Shown here: in pieces, positions 63,743 to 64,000 of the stretch
Layout of the letters: each line of letters opens with the position of its first letter
Position numbering within the stretch: the first letter of the stretch is position 1
Assembly: GCF_008831125.1 (NCBI RefSeq)
Contig: NZ_WBKA01000002.1
Coordinates: 310,001 to 374,000, forward strand
Source of the DNA: Pseudoclavibacter caeni
Lineage (GTDB): Bacteria; Actinomycetota; Actinomycetes; Actinomycetales; Microbacteriaceae
Direction of reading: 5' to 3'
Length of the DNA stretch: 64,000 bases
Notes under the pieces: generated by a model
Databases searched by the model: none
Seen by the model: the letters and a program-made list of their open reading frames with translations, nothing else
Told to the model about the DNA's origin: nothing
Made by a program: the position numbers and the translations under genes

Positions 63743-64000
63743 CGACACCCTCTCCTCTCCGTGCGGCCGTCACGTGGGCAGCCGGCCTCGCATCCGTCGT
63801 CAGTGCCCGGGCCAGCGGCCGCCAGTCGATCCCGCGGGCCGCATCCGGCACGAGCCAGATCGGATACTCCTGATTGCCCGTGCGGCCGACCACGCAGGTG
63901 CGCATGAGGCCCGCGACGTGGAGGCCCGCGCCCTCGGCGCAGGCGGCCACGGTCTCGATCGCCCGCAGTCGCAGGACCGGATCGACGACGATGCCGCCTC
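63732..64000 (-). CDS. tlyA: TlyA-type rRNA 2'-O-methyltransferase (5' part outside window)
   Basis: About 89 C-terminal residues. GGIVVDPVLRLRAIETVAA and AGLHVAGLMRTCVVGRTGNQEYPIWLV match the end of TlyA, the hemolysin-like methyltransferase that modifies 16S and 23S rRNA and affects capreomycin response. The position directly before nadK and recN supports this. The frame runs off the right edge, so the S4 and SAM-binding parts are not visible. Confidence 0.82.
   Translation of the reverse strand, partial: GGIVVDPVLRLRAIETVAACAEGAGLHVAGLMRTCVVGRTGNQEYPIWLVPDAARGIDWRPLARALTTDARPAAHVTAARRGEGVDGR

Overview
The window is a gene-dense, very GC-rich chromosomal segment of an actinobacterium. I favour the order Micrococcales but cannot name a genus. 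Signs are the block tlyA-nadK-recN-pyrG-Nudix-xerD-parA-scpA-scpB-rluB-tyrA-cmk-der, a RamB-type regulator divergent from isocitrate lyase, a FolP2-type DHPS paralogue, a DUF3516 helicase, mycobacterial-type AhpC/AhpD, and many genes that appear to start at the transcript 5' end (leaderless). About 54 protein genes are supported. I see no rRNA, tRNA, CRISPR array or prophage, and one decayed insertion sequence.

Layout. 1-8.6 kb: a lipase-maturation-factor-like membrane protein cut by the window edge, a phytoene-dehydrogenase-like oxidoreductase with a DsrE-like protein, a repeat-rich non-coding stretch, a ketopantoate-reductase-like gene, a GNAT acetyltransferase, an overlapping RibD-C/FolP2 pair and an unknown protein. 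8.8-11.6 kb: a copper module (promoter, CsoR-like operator, copZ, copA). 11.7-20.9 kb: a DJ-1/PfpI protein and NAD biosynthesis (nadA-nadB-nadC, an AI-2E-family membrane protein, nadE, a DedA protein). 20.9-27.8 kb: RraA and the glyoxylate shunt (ramB divergent from aceA, aceB, an MFS transporter). 28-31.1 kb: a Kef-type antiporter, a double-hotdog thioesterase and a CPBP membrane protein. 31.2-32.4 kb: an ISL3-family remnant with recognisable terminal repeats. 32.6-36.9 kb: PEP synthase with its regulatory protein, convergent with a CitE-like lyase. 37-40.5 kb: GH65 phosphorylase plus beta-phosphoglucomutase. 40.6-41.8 kb: ahpC-ahpD. 42-51 kb: Ski2-like helicase, Nudix, murI, Ppx/GppA, pyridoxal kinase, YigZ, MYG1 and PPK2. 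51-64 kb: the conserved chromosome-segregation, nucleotide and rRNA-modification block on the minus strand.

How it fits together. AceA and AceB, with PEP synthase under its bifunctional kinase/phosphorylase, support growth on acetate or other C2 compounds with gluconeogenesis, and RamB is the expected acetate-responsive regulator. NadA, NadB, NadC and NadE together with NadK make NAD(P) de novo. AhpC/AhpD, CopZ/CopA and the DJ-1 protein serve stress defence. ParA, ScpA, ScpB and XerD serve chromosome segregation.

No new multi-gene defence or metabolic system is evident. The most unusual signals concern gene expression. About fifteen genes have a TAnnnT-type -10 hexamer ending 6-7 bases before the start codon, which moves several start calls. 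A second group with Shine-Dalgarno sites carries a perfect GC hairpin whose 3' side ends about 18-29 bases before the start (copZ, aceA, aceB, the DJ-1 gene, rraA, the unknown protein). The DUF3516 helicase appears to be preceded by a seven-codon, arginine-rich leaderless reading frame whose stop overlaps its start.
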